Part shown: in pieces, positions 47,502 through 57,030 of the stretch | Numbering within the stretch: position 1 is the stretch's first letter | How the letters are laid out: the number at the start of each line of letters is the position of its first letter | Origin: Trichopria drosophilae | Taxonomy: Eukaryota > Arthropoda > Insecta > Hymenoptera > Diapriidae | Length of the DNA: 64,000 nt | Assembly (NCBI GenBank): GCA_030407085.1 | Contig: CM059585.1 | Location: forward strand, 2,055,001 to 2,119,000 | Direction of reading: 5' to 3' | Made by a program: the position numbers and the translations under genes | The notes under the pieces: generated by a model | What the model was told of the DNA's origin: nothing | Seen by the model: the letters and a program-made list of their open reading frames with translations, nothing else | Database searches by the model: none

Positions 47502-47835
47502 AAAAAAGGGGCCCAAAGGGAATGATGCGTAACACAATGCAGCTATGCAAAAAGCTGCATCTTAGCCTATCTTCCCAAATGGCCTACTCTCACCTCCACG
47601 TGTGCTTATTAAAGCCGGTGGGCCCTGGACTCTTAGCAACCTTGCCAGAGATTGGGTAACCAACCCCAGTGGATGGCGAGGTAAGAGACAAACGAGAGAG
47701 GCATAACAACGGGGAGTAGGGCCAACCACCCTACTCCCTGCACATGCGGTTACAAATAGAATAACGCGCAGGGCTCATGACCATCGGGCTGCTTCGGATG
47801 CAGCCCAGTCCCGAGGTGGAGGAGCAGAAACAGGT

Positions 47836-48237
47836 GTGCCGGGACGACGACCAGCTGATGTCCACGGACGATTTCAGTGGACGGAGGATCTCAGGCAAGA
47901 TCTAATGCGCTGCTATGAGGAGAGCTGTCCGCAACAGAGAGGCTACATGGCGCGAATGCACAGTCGGTTTGCATTAATGCATCCCGAACTGGCAGATCGC
48001 TTTTCTCAACAACAACTGAGAGATTCTGTGGCCTATCTGAGGCGGACAGGTTTCGTTGTTCCCAGCAGTCAACCGGCACCGGATGTGCGGGCAATAACAA
48101 CTGAGCCCGTACGCGGTGCTGGGAGAGATGCTCCACATTATGACAGACAGTATGACGACAAAATGCAATATTTTGGACGAATCCTTCCAACCTCTTCAAA
48201 CATCGTATCGCAGCCTCAAGCGAGTTTCCGTCGATAA
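47836..48237 (+). pseudogene. R4-like ORF2 N-terminus, deleted (copy A)
   Basis: The frame (GTG-opened here; the true start is unclear) carries the N-terminal domain FQWTEDLRQDLMRCYEES and RGYMARM, known from R4-type elements. It matches 58,515-58,825 almost exactly. At 48,146 about 454 bp present in copy B are missing and replaced by nine filler bases, after which the frame is lost. Confidence 0.8.
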
Positions 48238-48239
48238 CC

Positions 48240-49850
48240 GCAGTTGAGGAATTCTGGGGGAGCATCTACGAGAAAACATCTAGGCTTAATGCAGACACTC
48301 CAGGTATTGAAATCTTCACCAAGTTGTGCGACGAAGTCACACAACAAAGTGAAGATTGCCCACCCGTCAGTGCATTAGAGGTGAAAAATGCCATCACAGG
48401 AGCGAAGAATTTCTCCTCGCCGGGCTGGGATGGAATTAACAACTATTGGTGGAAGAAGTTCACTTCTGTCCATCAACACCTAGCCCGAATATTCACCTCT
48501 TATATAAATGGAGACCAACCCATTCCGCACTGGCTGGTGGAGGGCCGAACGACACTGATCCCAAAATCGGGTGACTTGTCCGATCCGAGAAACCATAGAC
48601 CGATCACGTGTCTCAATACGTTATACAAATTGTTCACTAACATCTTGAACGAACGTATTGAGAAATCCGTGAAACCGGTGTGGCAACGGATAGTAGAACA
48701 ACGAGGCTGCAAAATGGGTGTATCCGGCTGCAAGGACAACTTGCTTATTTACAGGTGTGTTTGTCAGGACGCAGTCCAGTACAAGCGTAACCTGTCGATA
48801 GCCTGGCTGGATTACATGAAGGCGTATGACTCAACATCGCACGAGCTTTTAAGCTTGTTGCTTAAACGCCTTCATGTCCACCCAAACATAGTGAGAATTG
48901 TAGAAGACCTGATGCCTCTTTGGAAAACACGCTTTGTCATGACATCGGGCAAGCGTCGAACCATGTCTAGACTGGTTCAATTCCAAAGAGGTGTCTATCA
49001 GGGAGATTCTCTTAGTCCTCTGCTCTTCTGCATCTCACTATTGCCTCTATCCGTTGTTCTCCGGAAATCTCAAGGGTACATGTGTGGACCGCCTGGTGAA
49101 CGTGTACATAAGATCACCCATCTTTTCTATATGGATGATCTTAAATTATACGCATCAGGCGAAGATCAATTACATCGATCTCTGAACATCGCCCTCACAT
49201 ACTCGAGAGATATCGGTATGGAATTCGGATTGGACAAGTGTGCAGTCGTTCATTTGCACAGAGGAAGTTCAGGCTCCCATAACAACGATATGGAGCTCGT
49301 CAACGGAAATGTCATCCGCCACCTTAGCGCCGAAGAAGCCTACACATACCTGGGCGTACCTCAAAGGCATGTCCAGGATGTGCAGGCTGCTAAAACCACC
49401 ATCATTAAGAAATACCGGCGCATTCTCCGTCAGATCTGGTCATCAGAATTGACCGGGAGAAATAAGGTGGCAGCCACGAATATGTTGGCCGTATCACCAG
49501 TGCTCTATTCTTTTGGAGCACTGAAGTGGAACGTTGACGAGCTAAGGGATCTTGACCGAAGCACACGGAAGATGATTTGTATGCAACGCAGTTTGCATCC
49601 AAGATCTTCCGTGGAACGACTGTATTTGCCCCGAAATATGGGAGGTCGTGGCCTTTTAAGCCTGGAGTGTATGCATGACCGATTGGTCCTCGAAACAGCT
49701 TGCGACGTGATTAATCGAACGGAGGATCCCCTGATGATGCTAGTACATCAGCATGAAATTCAGGGGAAGGGGGCGTTTTTGTACAACGCGGCGGAACGTG
49801 CGGCGCGAAACCTCGGTCTGGTTTTCAACGTGGGACGTAGTGGTGCACAG
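48240..49850 (+). pseudogene. R4-like reverse transcriptase (copy A), truncated by insertion
   Basis: The RT reads from 48,240 on: NFSSPGWDGINNYWW, TLIPKSGDLSDPRNHRPIT, EQRGCKMGVSGCKDNLLI, AWLDYMKAYDSTSHE, RGVYQGDSLSPLLFC and the catalytic YMDDLKLYA at ~49,131-49,157. The thumb region follows (YLGVPQ). The frame is open up to ...VGRSGAQ, where the TAG of the DNA element ends it. Except for the upstream deletion this part appears undamaged. Confidence 0.9.
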
Positions 49851-50486
49851 TAGTCCAGTCATTATGTACATTTAAAAAAGTAATAATTTGAAGCAGCAAT
49901 TTTATTTTTGGGGCATGTTGGGGGAGTCAAGAAAAGCTTAACTTCAAGTTTTCGACCTCTGAGGTGGCTTGCTTTTTTTTATAACCTAAAAAATGTAATA
50001 AAATCGTATTTTTTAAATAACTCGGCTTCTAATGAAGTTAGAAGGTTCACTTAGGGCTCATTTTAAAGATTTTTTTGCGCTTTACAACTTTTTCTAAGAA
50101 AATTGTTTTATCCGATCGATAGTTTTCGATATATCGAAGGATAAATGAAAAAAAGACGTACTTTATTTAGTTTTTTGCTTTTTACGTGGAATTGGAAACG
50201 GAAAATAAAAAAGTAATGTAAGACAAAGTTGTAGAGAATTAAATAACGAACAATTTCTTTTTTTAATCGTTTCGTTTCGATGAAAATTGCGCCTTGTAGA
50301 GCGTCACAAAGTAGACAGTCGGCGTCAGCGTGTAAGCAGCGAGTTGTTCATATCGATATGCTGCGACGGAGCGTTTTCGCTGAAATAAAAGACTTTATTC
50401 AAGCATAATTATTATGTAATATGTATTTTTTGAAGGTTTTTTTGTGAGCTACACGTTACAAAAAAAGGAAAAATAAAAATTGAGCA
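49851..50486. repeat. left long terminal inverted repeat of the 5.9-kb element
   Basis: Pairs with 55,113-55,758. Its inner end is TTGAGCA at 50,480-50,486. The outermost ~20 bp match except for one A/G and a few bases of indel at ~49,870. Confidence 0.92.
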
Positions 50487-50702
50487 GTTTAGTACATGCG
50501 TTTAAAATAAAACGGGAAAGGCAATAAAATAGTTATTTAGAAAGTACGTTTTGCACGTAAGTAATATTATTTAACGATGGAAGATTATTTGTTAAGTACA
50601 AGGTGTGCGAATGAAAACATTTTATATGAAAAAGTGATATTTATTTTTGTCGACATTTATTTTTACATTTTCTCGTTTTTCATTAAAAAATGGATTAAAA
50701 AA

Positions 50703-53700
50703 TTAAATCTTTCTTGAACGCTTTGCTTGTGGTTCATGTTCGTAGTCGTCATCTTCGCAGAATACGCCATTGTTGGCCTCTCGCGTGTCAAGTAGATCGT
50801 CGGAATCGTCATCCATGTCGTCATCTAATTCGTCGTTTTGCAAAATTTCTGCTGGCGTTGTAGAATTAAGACACGTTTGTCCAGAACAGAAAAGACAAAT
50901 TACCGAGCATTTGATGCCCGCTTTACGACAGCCGCACGCGCCACTGCAATTTCCTTTACATTTACAAGAAATTAAGCGCAGTAGCTCAGGAGGTGCAGGT
51001 GAAGCTTGTGTTGTAATTGGCTGTAAACCTGCGTGCGTTCTGTTCCAACCCCATTCTTCGGGATCTTTATAATTTCCCATCCATGTTTGCACTTGCTGGT
51101 ACGTGCGTAAAACGTGTTCTCGTGCTGAGGTTTTTGTAGGGGGCAGCACGGCTAAATTTAATTTAGTTCCTGAAGCCGCTTTTATGAAACGCTTAAATCT
51201 AAGCGAGTCCAAACATTTTTCGTTCTTGTCCCCACCGTACAAAGCGACAAGAAATACTTCACCGGATGTAACGAGGATTTCAGGATCGATGTTTTTTAAT
51301 TTAAAAAGCTCTACAGCAGGCTGCAACTGAGGTCGATTTTTTAGCGTCGTTAAGAACTTCAATTTTCCAACGTTGTATAAACAAGATGTAGTATCGCACC
51401 CGCTGAATGCGTGAAGAAAGAAGATGCTGTCGCGTACACAGTCATCATGCTTGAAGCTCGTTGGCCCAAAAATTGCTTGTGGGCTTTTTCCCTTGGCAGG
51501 CTTCCGGAAAAATATGTTGGAGCTTTTCGAGGCGCGTCCAGTCATCAGCACCAGGAGATCGATGTCTTCACCAATAATTTCGACGGAATCGTACATTTGC
51601 AATTTTTCAATTGCAGTTTCAACAATCTGTACGTCCGCATCTTCGATGGCTTGTCGGACTTCGATTGCAGCCACTTCTAAGTGAATTCGAAGCATATTTA
51701 CAAACTTCTCCTTGTTCGACTCGTTCGATAAGAACTTTTCTTGACTAATTGTCGGTATGGTTGTTTCGTCGAAGTTGTAATCCGGACACGCATTTTTCCT
51801 GAAACGCCTTAATCTCTCCGATGCTTTCGTTCCAGCTATCGCGAGATCATTTGTATAACCATCAAAGACAATGCAAACATTAGATCCGAAATTGTTCTTC
51901 ACATATGTCACGTACTTTAAACAAATAGTTTGGAATCTTGTGGCTTTACCCCACACCACTTTATGGAGCAAGAATCCGCCGTCTATAACTTGTGCATGAT
52001 TAACTCCAAATTGCACATTTTGTAACGGCGTAAAAGCGCTATATAACGACGACTTAGTTCCTTTGCGCATTCCATCTTGAGAAAACAATGACAGAGGAAA
52101 TGGTGCAAGATCAAACGCCAGGTACCTTCTAATGTCATCTTCTGAATGTTTCGTGATACACATTCTCTGAAATAGGAGTAATGGATCGATCGGAATACGA
52201 GCATGTTCGATTCTGATGGAGCTGTTCATTGTGGCCAATGGCTGAATTTTATCTTTCCGTTTGAAAGATATTGAATGAAATTGTTTGCCAACTATGTTTG
52301 ACATCATGTCATAACCGATTTCATCCGCTCGGTGACAATTAATATCGTCAGTTCCAATTACTCCGGTACCTATCGAAATCACATGTTCTCCTTCCGGAAA
52401 CGGATTATGTGTCGCCAGCCAAAAATCGATTTTTTCAATGTCTGAATTGTCTCTTGCGATTCTCGTTGGACGCATGTCCACATGTTGTTCAGTCGTGGCA
52501 CATGTAACCCCTGCAAAAGTTTCTATTTGTTCGCACAAATTATTCAAGGAAACCATTCCTAAGACCCACGACGAAATAGAGCTGTCTGACATGCTTCGGT
52601 GATGTAGCCCTCCAGCAGTCCATAGCGAGCGCATTAAGACCTGTTCGATGGTCTGATCCGACATAATGCCGGACCAGAACTTGTGCGTCCTGCGGATAGT
52701 GAAGTAACCGTTCTTGGTGAAGTTATCGAATTCGTCAGCAGGCATTTTTTCGTGTAAAGTTCTCATCTGCTGCAAGTACAAATGGGCGGATTTGGCATAC
52801 AAAAAATGCCCGCTTGCATGAAAGTAGGGTAGCATCCTTTGAATGGTATCCAAGTGCAGCTCCCAATTTCCGGATCTTTCCGCTTCGATAAAATGCTTTA
52901 CTAACGTCACCATCTCGTGATACTGTATCCATAACTTCGCCGTTGGGCTTCTCTTCTTGATTTCTTGGACTGTCTTGTGAAATTTTTGGATAACTACTTG
53001 AACAGCTGGATTGCTGGAGGCTTCCAGCACCGCAGGGCGATCCAGAGCTAATGTGTAATTGTCCAACGTGTCACGATCCACATCACTGAACTCTACAGTA
53101 TCTAAAATAATTTTAGTTATAGCCGAGTGTGCCAACATGTGCGCGCGTATAGCTCGGGAGTATGCGTGGCCACCTAGAATTTTCTGCACGCAGTTTTCTG
53201 CGTACATAACTTGAAACACTTCCTCGATTCCGCTTCCCGACATAATAAAACCAATTGCTCCGAGGTAGGACATGATGAGGTGAAAACCGCCTAATCTTAC
53301 AATGATATTATTCAAGTCGGAAGATGGCTCCGAAGCTGCAACAACGTCGCACGCCTTCCAATACAATGGCTGATCAAATGTCACAATACATGCCTTCTGA
53401 TTGGCACTCTTACATTTTTCGATCGCTTGAAGAAGGGACGTATGTATCGTATCGTAGTCGGAAGGCGGAGCATTGATGAACGGAATACATACGATTTTTG
53501 ATGTTTCATACGGCAAATTCTTCGTCACTTGCTCCATGAAACCATTCCATCCTGGCGTATCGATGACACATGCCCATTTGGCGTACTGCCATACGAAGTC
53601 CGATGTAGTAGGAATTATGTCTCGTGAAATCTTGTATACGTCATCGATATCAGCGACGCAGATAGTTTGCAGTCCTGCAGATGCGTGTTTTTGGTAGTTG

Positions 53701-54134
53701 ACTACCGCAACAGCCCCCATTTCAGCAATTTCTGCAGCTGATTTGTTGCCAACGATTCGTGGTACACGTGAATCTTTTTCTACAGCACTCGAAGGCGTGA
53801 TACAGTGTATTCCACCCATTGCGTGAAAAGTGCCTCGTCCGTCCAAAGTGTTTGTGTTGAAGTCCGCGTTATCGAAAACGAATTGCGAAAACCCGTTGTT
53901 CAAAACGTTGTCTTTTTTTCCTTGTATGCTGGAGTTCTCGAAAGATAATACTTCCCCGTACGACGCGCTGAATCCCATTTTCGATAAGATGTTAATGAGC
54001 GTTTTAGATGCAAATTTCTTATACAAAAACGCCCCTACGCCAATTTGAAGAGGCGAGAGAAATGAACGCGGTCGTACGGCTGCGATGATAGCGTGCGCAA
54101 TGGAGATGACTTTTCTCTCCCAAGGAATCAGCAA
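50703..54134 (-). CDS. large protein with FEN/XPG-like (PIN-fold) nuclease motifs and CXC tail
   Basis: The frame is open for 1,143 codons. It extends a little upstream of 54,134 without an ATG; the first ATG is at 53,978 (residue 53). A spliced 5' exon is likely, since AG-type acceptor sequence lies near 54,145. Residues ~1-700 are unrecognised (FHAMGGIHCITPSS, VIDTPGWNGF). Residues ~710-925 show the motif order of FEN1/XPG nucleases: VIDGGFLLHK (~717), VFDGYTND (~755) with following Arg/Lys, GEDIDLLVL (~857) and HAFSGCDTTS (~913), giving the acidic metal-binding positions. Residues ~1054-1087 are a tesmin/CXC-like cluster (CKCKGNCSGACGCRK). The tail is acidic (DDDMDDDSDD) and ends basic (AKRSRK). 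No DDE/RNase H pattern was seen. It is probably the element's mobilisation protein (inference). Confidence 0.8.
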   Translation of the reverse strand: MLIPWERKVISIAHAIIAAVRPRSFLSPLQIGVGAFLYKKFASKTLINILSKMGFSASYGEVLSFENSSIQGKKDNVLNNGFSQFVFDNADFNTNTLDGRGTFHAMGGIHCITPSSAVEKDSRVPRIVGNKSAAEIAEMGAVAVVNYQKHASAGLQTICVADIDDVYKISRDIIPTTSDFVWQYAKWACVIDTPGWNGFMEQVTKNLPYETSKIVCIPFINAPPSDYDTIHTSLLQAIEKCKSANQKACIVTFDQPLYWKACDVVAASEPSSDLNNIIVRLGGFHLIMSYLGAIGFIMSGSGIEEVFQVMYAENCVQKILGGHAYSRAIRAHMLAHSAITKIILDTVEFSDVDRDTLDNYTLALDRPAVLEASSNPAVQVVIQKFHKTVQEIKKRSPTAKLWIQYHEMVTLVKHFIEAERSGNWELHLDTIQRMLPYFHASGHFLYAKSAHLYLQQMRTLHEKMPADEFDNFTKNGYFTIRRTHKFWSGIMSDQTIEQVLMRSLWTAGGLHHRSMSDSSISSWVLGMVSLNNLCEQIETFAGVTCATTEQHVDMRPTRIARDNSDIEKIDFWLATHNPFPEGEHVISIGTGVIGTDDINCHRADEIGYDMMSNIVGKQFHSISFKRKDKIQPLATMNSSIRIEHARIPIDPLLLFQRMCITKHSEDDIRRYLAFDLAPFPLSLFSQDGMRKGTKSSLYSAFTPLQNVQFGVNHAQVIDGGFLLHKVVWGKATRFQTICLKYVTYVKNNFGSNVCIVFDGYTNDLAIAGTKASERLRRFRKNACPDYNFDETTIPTISQEKFLSNESNKEKFVNMLRIHLEVAAIEVRQAIEDADVQIVETAIEKLQMYDSVEIIGEDIDLLVLMTGRASKSSNIFFRKPAKGKSPQAIFGPTSFKHDDCVRDSIFFLHAFSGCDTTSCLYNVGKLKFLTTLKNRPQLQPAVELFKLKNIDPEILVTSGEVFLVALYGGDKNEKCLDSLRFKRFIKAASGTKLNLAVLPPTKTSAREHVLRTYQQVQTWMGNYKDPEEWGWNRTHAGLQPITTQASPAPPELLRLISCKCKGNCSGACGCRKAGIKCSVICLFCSGQTCLNSTTPAEILQNDELDDDMDDDSDDLLDTREANNGVFCEDDDYEHEPQAKRSRKI

Positions 54135-55112
54135 ACCACGTTTATCTTTTAAAATAATTTTAGATATAATTTTAGATATATATTAATAGGATTTAATTAA
54201 ATTAGGCTCACAAAAATTTCGAATATTTAATTATTTAAATAAAAAATTCATATTTAATTGAAAACAAATTTAAAATAATATTAATTTCATCACAATACGT
54301 ATCATACATTTCCGAATAACTTCTTAATTTATGTAGAATTTAAAGTTTATTTTATATTTTCTGCAAATTATTCTTCAGTATAAACCTAGTTTTAATTTTA
54401 ATTAAATAGGTTTCAAATGAATAGCAACTGATTATCATTACTATTATTATTATTATTATTCTTACGGCATCGTATATCAACGTGATCAATTCATTGTTGA
54501 CGGTACACTCTACTTTTTCATATGAATAACCGATTTTAAACTCGTAATTGTTGAGTGCATTGAAATTAATATATTAGTTTATTTTTAGATTTTCTGTCGA
54601 CCATTCGTCTATTTTACTTACTTTATAACAAACACTTAAGTGTATTAACTTCGAGTCAACAAAATAAAATTTTGAGGTTAGAAAATCTAAAATTGCAATT
54701 CATACCGTTTACGAAAGAGAAAGTATCGATAATTACACTTACCGAAGTTGAAGATTTTGATGTAAACGAAATGAACGTTCGTTGCAAAGTACGACACACT
54801 TTTTTCACTGATTATTCGTTAAAACTTGAACACGTGCACGCTCGTACAGTGAAAGAATCGCGTCTACCACGTTCCCGCGGCTTCTCGGGCCGAAGACAGC
54901 TGTTCGGTCGTCATTTGGCAACGCAGCAAAGCAAAGGTTTTGGCAATACAGGAATTCCATCCGAACACCACAATTATTTATCATTACAATTACTACTGTA
55001 AGTATCAAAATTTACTATTAAATTTTACTATTTATATTGCTATTTAAGTTTTATTTCAATCACATGTACAGTCTTATGAAAAAATTTATAAAACAGAAAA
55101 AACGAATAAAAT
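54135..55112. other. interior 5' region of the element, AT-rich
   Basis: Upstream of the large ORF. Short ORFs occur on both strands in the less AT-rich 54,790-54,960 block. A minus-strand 5' exon could lie there, but no motif supports a choice. Confidence 0.3.
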
Positions 55113-55758
55113 TGCTCAATTTTTATTTTTCCTTTTTTTGTAACGTGTAGCTCACAAAAAAACCTTCAAAAAATACATATTACATAATAATTATGCTTGA
55201 ATAAAGTCTTTTATTTCAGCGAAAACGCTCCGTCGCAGCATATCGATATGAACAACTCGCTGCTTACACGCTGACGCCGACTGTCTACTTTGTGACGCTC
55301 TACAAGGCGCAATTTTCATCGAAACGAAACGATTAAAAAAAGAAATTGTTCGTTATTTAATTCTCTACAACTTTGTCTTACATTACTTTTTTATTTTCCG
55401 TTTCCAATTCCACGTAAAAAGCAAAAAACTATATAAAGTACGTCTTTTTTTTCATTTATCCTTCGATATATCGAAAACTATCGATCGGATAAAAAAATTT
55501 TCTGAAAAAAAGTTGTAAAGCGCAAAAAAATCTTTAAAATGAGCCCTAAGTGAACCTTCTAACTTCATTAGAGGCCGAGTTATTTAAAAAATACGATTTT
55601 ATTACATTTTTTAGGTTATAAAAAAAAGCAAGCCACCTCAGAGGTCGAAAACTTGAAGTTAAGCTTTTCTTGACTCCCCCAACATGCCCCAAAAATAAAA
55701 TTGCTGCTTCAAATTATTACTTTTTTATCCCAAATTTTTGTACATAATGACCGGACTA
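55113..55758. repeat. right long terminal inverted repeat of the 5.9-kb element
   Basis: Inverted partner of 49,851-50,486, about ten bases longer. It ends TACATAATGACCGGACTA at the CAG duplication. Confidence 0.92.
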
Positions 55759-56637
55759 CAGGAGGCTGAATCAGTCATCAATCTGTGCCCAGTCGGTCTC
55801 AGGGCTAACATACGGAAGGAACAACTCCGTATGTTGGAGGGAAGGCATATCGACAAGCCGTTGCATGGACAATTCTTTCGAAATGTCCAACAACTTGGCT
55901 TGTCGGCAGAGATGACCTTCTCCTTCTTAAGATCAGCCGGCTTGAAATCCGAGACCGAGGGTTTTATCTTCGCGTGCCAGGATGGGGTCATCAATACCTT
56001 AGCGTATCGCCAGAACATCTTACACCAGGCGGTACAGAGTACGCTTTGTAGATTGTGTAGATGTCATGCTGAGACACTCATGCATCTTTTGGCAGCATGT
56101 CCAATATATGCAGTTTCAGCATACATCGAACGTCACAATGCGGCTCTTCGAGTGCTGTATTACCATCTTCGCAACACTTATGGTATTGATGCAACCCCAG
56201 TTTTGCCGTACGTCCCCACTGATATTGAAGCCGTTGTCGGGAATGAGTCGTGCCGAATATACTGGAATTACTCATTCCCGACGAGCAGGCAAATATCAGC
56301 TAATAAGCCTGACATCGTCCTTGTTGACTTCGATGACAAATCCATCTTCGTCATCGAGTTTTCTGCACCAGCAGAAACAAATATAGTCAGCAAAGAGGAC
56401 GAAAAACGGATGAAATATCAGGAACTCCTGTTCGAGATTCGCAAGCTGTATCGAGGGTTCAAAATCAAGCTCGTTGTGCTGATAATTGGAGTGCTGGGAG
56501 GAATGAGACCAACTTTCCTCCAAAACATCAAAAGCATTCCGGCCTGTCGAGAACATGCAAGTTCCATCGCAGGCCGAATGCAGAAAGCAGTGCTGCTGGG
56601 ATCTCTCCGTCTACTGAGGTCACACGAGATCCTGTAA
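55759..56637 (+). pseudogene. R4-like C-terminus: CCHC finger and restriction-like endonuclease
   Basis: Continuation of copy A ORF2 after the insertion. It starts in the RT thumb (EAESVINLCPVGLRANI). CRLCRCHAETLMHLLAAC (56,046-56,100) is the C-terminal CCHC finger. NKPDIVLVDFDD ... VIEFSAP (56,305-56,370) holds the PD-(D/E)xK-like active site of the endonuclease that nicks the target. The frame ends at 56,637, followed by a ~250-bp 3' UTR. It is cut off from its promoter by the inserted element. Confidence 0.88.
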
Positions 56638-56889
56638 CCACTTACCCATTGGTAGAGGGAGTGGTTACAGTTGCAAACGAAATGGCCCGGTGCAGTCTGC
56701 AGCGGAGGAGATGGATATCGGAGCCACTTTTCTGCTGCAGACTGCACACGTGGATTCTGGAGGGCCAAGGGAGGTTAGGGTTTTAGTCGGTAAACCTTGC
56801 CGTTAACATCAAAGGTGAGGGAGTCCGACACACGGGGGGTTATACAACATCTTCAACCCCCTATGGTGCCTAACGCATTTCCCCCCTCC

Positions 56890-56891
56890 GT

Positions 56892-56936
<45 letters not shown>

Positions 56937-56961
56937 ATAATAATAATAATAATAATAATAA
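56890..56961 (+). repeat. poly-A then (TAA)n between the two retrotransposon copies
   Basis: About 44 A residues and then ~10 TAA units lie between the 3' end of copy A and the 5' end of copy B. This is what two insertions into one TAA tract would give. Confidence 0.9.
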
Positions 56962-57030
56962 GTCCAGGGGCCCAAAGGGAATGATGGGATCTATTTTTGA
57001 CTTCAATTTGAATGCGTTTAACCAGGCCAG

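Larger units (their letters stand above)
49851..55758 (-). mobile_element. 5.9-kb long-TIR element with PIN/FEN-like ORF, CAG duplication
   Basis: Inverted repeats at 49,851-50,486 and 55,113-55,758 match over ~640 bp, differing by a few indels. The tips are TAGTCC ... GGACTA. CAG is present on both sides (49,848-49,850 and 55,759-55,761). Deleting the element with one CAG restores GGT GCA CAG GAG GCT in the R4 frame. The arms contain the words TTGAAGCAGCAATTTT and GGCATGTTGGGGGAGTC. One long minus-strand ORF fills the interior. I cannot assign it to a named superfamily. Confidence 0.92.
47502..56930 (+). mobile_element. R4/Dong-like retrotransposon copy A, split by a DNA element
   Basis: The two parts, 47,502-49,850 and 55,759-56,930, form one element separated by the insertion at 49,851-55,758. 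It enters from a (TAA)n tract and ends in poly-A plus (TAA)n (56,890-56,961). The RT box YMDDLKLYA, the GCKDNLL motif, the C-terminal CCHC finger and the restriction-like endonuclease place it in the R4/Dong group. It lacks the ORF1-like region of copy B and has an internal deletion at 48,147. Confidence 0.85.

Noticed and set aside
54672..55001. A second plus-strand gene inside the 5.9-kb element
   Set aside because: No recognisable motif, no supporting context, and a competing minus-strand frame over the same bases.
49851..55758. Assignment of the 5.9-kb element to CACTA/CMC or PIF/Harbinger because of the 3-bp duplication
   Set aside because: Tips lack CACTA, the duplication is not TWA, and no matching transposase motif was seen.
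47836..56637. Classifying the tandem elements as R2
   Set aside because: They sit in TAA repeats rather than 28S rDNA, and the YMDDLKLY and GCKDNLL motifs look like R4/Dong.
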